Shown: positions 17,860 through 20,113 of the stretch, one piece after another
Layout: every line of letters begins with the position of its first letter
How positions within the stretch are numbered: the first letter of the stretch is position 1
From: Paramacrobiotus richtersi
Taxonomy: Eukaryota; Tardigrada; Eutardigrada; Parachela; Macrobiotidae
Direction of reading: 5' to 3'
Assembly (NCBI GenBank): GCA_034698045.1
Contig: JAQGAU010001282.1
Span: 1 to 20,113 of the forward strand
Length of the DNA: 20,113 nt
Translations under genes and position numbers: made by a program
Notes under the pieces: model-generated
Database searches by the model: none
What the model saw: the letters and a program-made list of their open reading frames with translations, nothing else
What the model was told of the DNA's origin: nothing

Positions 17860-17930
17860 GTAACACAAATCTTCTACGTTGAAATGGGCGACGCAGTATC
17901 AAGCAGCGCACTAATATAAGTTACCAGTAG
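17860..17930 (-). promoter_or_regulatory. 8C-D promoter with altered TATA core
   Basis: The plus-strand block GAAATGGGCGACGCAGTATCAAGCAGCGCAC carries one extra C that splits the TATA core (17897-17900: TATC, where the others have TATAAG). It lies about 127 bases before the ATG. The rest of the module is conserved, including ACAAATCTTCTA on the start side. Confidence 0.5.
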
Positions 17931-18230
17931 CACACTCTAGGAATTTACTGCAACGGTGTAAGTTTCTACCTATATGTATGTGGACCGTTTGATTTTCGCG
18001 TCTGATATGTCTCGGTAAACGTGGCTTGCTCTACAGTCTGCCAAAAGCACAGATCAGTTACTAGTTTAGTGGTTGTTTTTCTCAGTTTCTAAGTGCTTAG
18101 CCCGGTCTGCCACTTGCCGCGTTGTTAGCTCAGTCCGACAATGATCTATGATCAAGACGAACCTTGTACTAAGTTCGTAATGAGTCCGTTTTTGATGTGC
18201 AGCAATAATTTTTGATGTGCAGCAAGTTCG
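17931..18230 (-). promoter_or_regulatory. Upstream module of 8C-D shared with 8C-A and LRR-A
   Basis: Motifs shared with 3061-3400 and 8066-8430 are CGGTAAACGTGGCTTG, GTTTAGTGGTTGTTTTTCTC, CTTGCCGCGTTGTTAGCTC and GACAATGATCTATGATCAAG. It contains copy 3 of the codon-like segment (18139-18207) and ends in a short tandem duplication. Confidence 0.5.
18189..18225. repeat. 20-base tandem duplication
   Basis: TTTTTGATGTGCAGCAA occurs at 18189-18205 and again exactly at 18209-18225. Copies 1 and 2 of the module have only one unit, so the duplication is recent and specific to this copy. Confidence 0.8.
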
Positions 18231-19264
18231 GACATTTTACAGGGCAGATGACAAATCGGCTTGGCTCGGGTTGACCTGTTAATCACCGGCCTTTCATGAA
18301 CATGGCTCAAAGTTGACCGTTATCCAAGATCCATTTTTAACCAGCCGGTTATGCGATAGAATCTGTAAGAAGAAGACTGCAGTAACTATCTTACTCATCG
18401 GCTAACCCCATGCTAAAAAACTTCTTGCATGTAAAGCGAAATGTGCAGGATAGTTTTAGGTCATGTCACGTTTGGCAGCTTTGGCTCGGTAATTAGCGGT
18501 AAATTAAATAGGTACACTCCTACCTGATGAACGCAAGTTGTGCATAAAAGACCGTATGGGCAGCAAGCTACTTCTGCCGCAAACACCTTCGGTCGACAGA
18601 CTAATGACCAGCATGCGGCTACAGAATTTATGCATTTTAAAGGGCTTTGTACTACAAGCATGCGAAGCGACTGCTTCAACATGTGTATTCCTAAACAATA
18701 GTCATTCATCGTCAATCAAAAAACGTGATTAAGAAAATTTGTTTTTTTTGTTGAAATTTTCCTGACAGTAGGTCAGCCGTCAGCGAGGGCAGTACAATAT
18801 CTTTTTAACATCAAAGGGCATGTGACTTTTTCCATAGCAAAAACATGCAGTTGTATCCAGTTCAGCGTGAAAAAAGCACTATTTAAAGCGTTGGATGTGG
18901 ACCTGTGGTCAGTTCTTTAGGCCTATTACCGGTTCTTAAGCGGAGTATACCCGATAGTCATCCGGATGGCCAATGGGTGACTGTGAGAAATGATAATTAT
19001 TGAAAAATCTTATAAAAATCAGCCAAAAGATCTGCTTGCGTCCGGAAACGAATACTGCACTTCTGCGGCTGTACGAGTAGATTTTTCTCCTTCCGAGCGG
19101 TTTTCTACACGTACATTCGGAATGGCTGACATGAAAATTCCACCTGTTCCATGCAGTTAGTAATCAATCGTACCGTAAGCGTTGGCTCAGCATGTTGGCG
19201 ACATTACGGCTCGGTCAATGGCAATGCCTCAAGGTTTGTGCAATCAAAGCCGGTCGCTTCCCGT
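18231..19264. other. Spacer between 8C-D and LRR-E, no gene seen
   Basis: Short frames on both strands around 18460-18730 overlap each other and lack motifs or splice context. A trace of array spacer (AAGAAGACTGCAG near 18369-18381; compare 3372-3384) is present. The rest, including poly-T/A rich sequence near 18725-18760, is unassigned. Confidence 0.4.
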
Positions 19265-20041
19265 TCAGTTTATTCTGCGGTTTATTGTTATACAGCTTGT
19301 TCGAATAACTAACGTACAAAATAAGCTGGTTAGTACTAAAGTACTTCTTTCGGAACTGACGGAGCGGGCGCTGTGTTTCGTTCCGCTGACAACACTGATA
19401 TACGGGAAGAGCTCAACTGACTCTGATAAAGTGGCAACGGTCAACTGGTGCTCCAGGTCCTGCTTGGGGGGCTCGCGAGATTCATTTGCACTTTGCATCT
19501 GGTTGTCCACTTCCATCACTGTGCTTGTGAAATTCCCCAGCGTAAAGATATCCCCGATCGACCGGCTCGTCTGCAGCCCAGGTTTCCCTTTGAGAAACTC
19601 CCACAACCAGGCGTTCTTCACATCGCATTTTAGTTGCTTGTAGACATTCAGCCGTTCCCTGTTCCACCGTCCCACCTCGTTACCCGGAGCAAGAGTCTGC
19701 AGAGTGGGCAGATTCGTAAATGTCCCTTCTTCGACAAACGCCGGCGAGGCCGCTTTGAATTCGATGGCGCGGATATTTTCCAGTCCGCTGAAATCTGCCT
19801 TGTGGATTCGCAGTCCATCGCAGTCTTTGAAGCGGAGGTCGAGCAGGCTGCTTAGCCCGATTGCAGGGAATCGGGAAGTGAGATCATCTTCAGAGCAATC
19901 GGTGATGGTGAACTGGACAATCTGCTTGCCGATCGGTCCAAGAATGGACCCCTGGACCAAAGGGTCGCGGAACTTTAGGAAAACAGACACCGCGCGGTTC
20001 GCGCTGGCGTTCCGAATTTGTTCAACCCGTTGCATGAAAAT
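19265..20041 (-). CDS. LRR-E: last exon of a leucine-rich-repeat gene, C-terminally extended
   Basis: The exon starts at 20041 after the acceptor CTTTCTAG in phase 0, as in paralogues, and reads IFMQRVEQIRNASANRAVSV. Repeats follow around LLDLRFKDCDGL, NIRAIEF and LQTLAPGNE, then the cap LKCDVKNAWLWEFLKGKPGL. The signal and linker exons lie beyond the right edge. Relative to LRR-A (ADQPDATC-stop), one base is missing near 19505, so the frame skips the ancestral stop (TGA at 19482-19484, other frame) and runs about 80 more residues to a TGA at 19265. The tail is hydrophilic (ESREPPKQDLEHQL), then contains a short hydrophobic run (STLVLTSLFCTLVI), and loses the final cap cysteine. The repeat domain is intact; whether the extended protein is made is uncertain. 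Confidence 0.72.
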   Translation of the reverse strand: MFMQRVEQIRNASANRAVSVFLKFRDPLVQGSILGPIGKQIVQFTITDCSEDDLTSRFPAIGLSSLLDLRFKDCDGLRIHKADFSGLENIRAIEFKAASPAFVEEGTFTNLPTLQTLAPGNEVGRWNRERLNVYKQLKCDVKNAWLWEFLKGKPGLQTSRSIGDIFTLGNFTSTVMEVDNQMQSANESREPPKQDLEHQLTVATLSESVELFPYISVVSGTKHSARSVSSERSTLVLTSLFCTLVIRTSCITINRRIN

Positions 20042-20113
20042 CTAGAAAGGAGAGCGTGTTATCGCGGAGCCTTCGGATAAAACAAATCCGTCGAATTTCC
20101 GATACAAATTAAT

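Noticed and set aside
18461-18732. Overlapping open frames on both strands
   Set aside because: Mutually overlapping, about 60-84 codons, with no motif and no homology to the array.

Overview
This window looks like nuclear DNA of an invertebrate animal. Genes are split by short GT-AG introns (75-280 bases), base composition is moderate, and the encoded proteins are secreted. A tardigrade or other ecdysozoan would fit, but that is inference from protein style alone. No operons, ribosome binding sites, tRNA, rRNA or CRISPR array were seen.

Nearly everything recognisable lies on the minus strand and belongs to one locus: an alternating tandem array of two unrelated families of secreted proteins. 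Family 1 ('LRR') has three exons: a 13-14-codon signal-peptide exon, a short linker exon with two cysteines, and a large exon with about three extracellular-type leucine-rich repeats and a degenerate C-terminal cap. Family 2 ('8C') has three exons and encodes a ~257-residue secreted protein with eight invariant cysteines and a conserved N-V-T glycosylation site; I do not recognise it. Reading the minus strand from the right the order is: LRR-E (19265-20041, 5' exons off the window), 8C-D (16659-17770), an LRR fragment (14260-14393), 8C-C (12518-13622), LRR-D pseudogene (10502-11640), 8C-B pseudogene (9925-10388), LRR-C pseudogene (8726-9643), 8C-A (6825-7911), LRR-B (4547-5737), an 8C relic (3915-4250), an LRR promoter relic (about 3803-3890) and LRR-A (1927-2956). 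The unit of duplication therefore appears to be an LRR+8C pair.

Both families are preceded by the same promoter module: a TATA core inside a block reading GGGCGACGCAGTATAAG on the plus strand, and several hundred bases of further homology upstream. This predicts co-expression of two unrelated secreted proteins. Within that upstream homology a 22-codon plus-strand stretch changes mainly at third codon positions, as if it were or had been coding.

Outside the array there is a probable partial membrane-protein exon at the left edge (1-180, minus), a 3' tail of a non-LTR retroelement or SINE at about 6408-6530 (plus), several inverted and direct repeats, and long stretches (231-1830, 14.4-15.85 kb, 18.23-19.26 kb) with no gene I can support.
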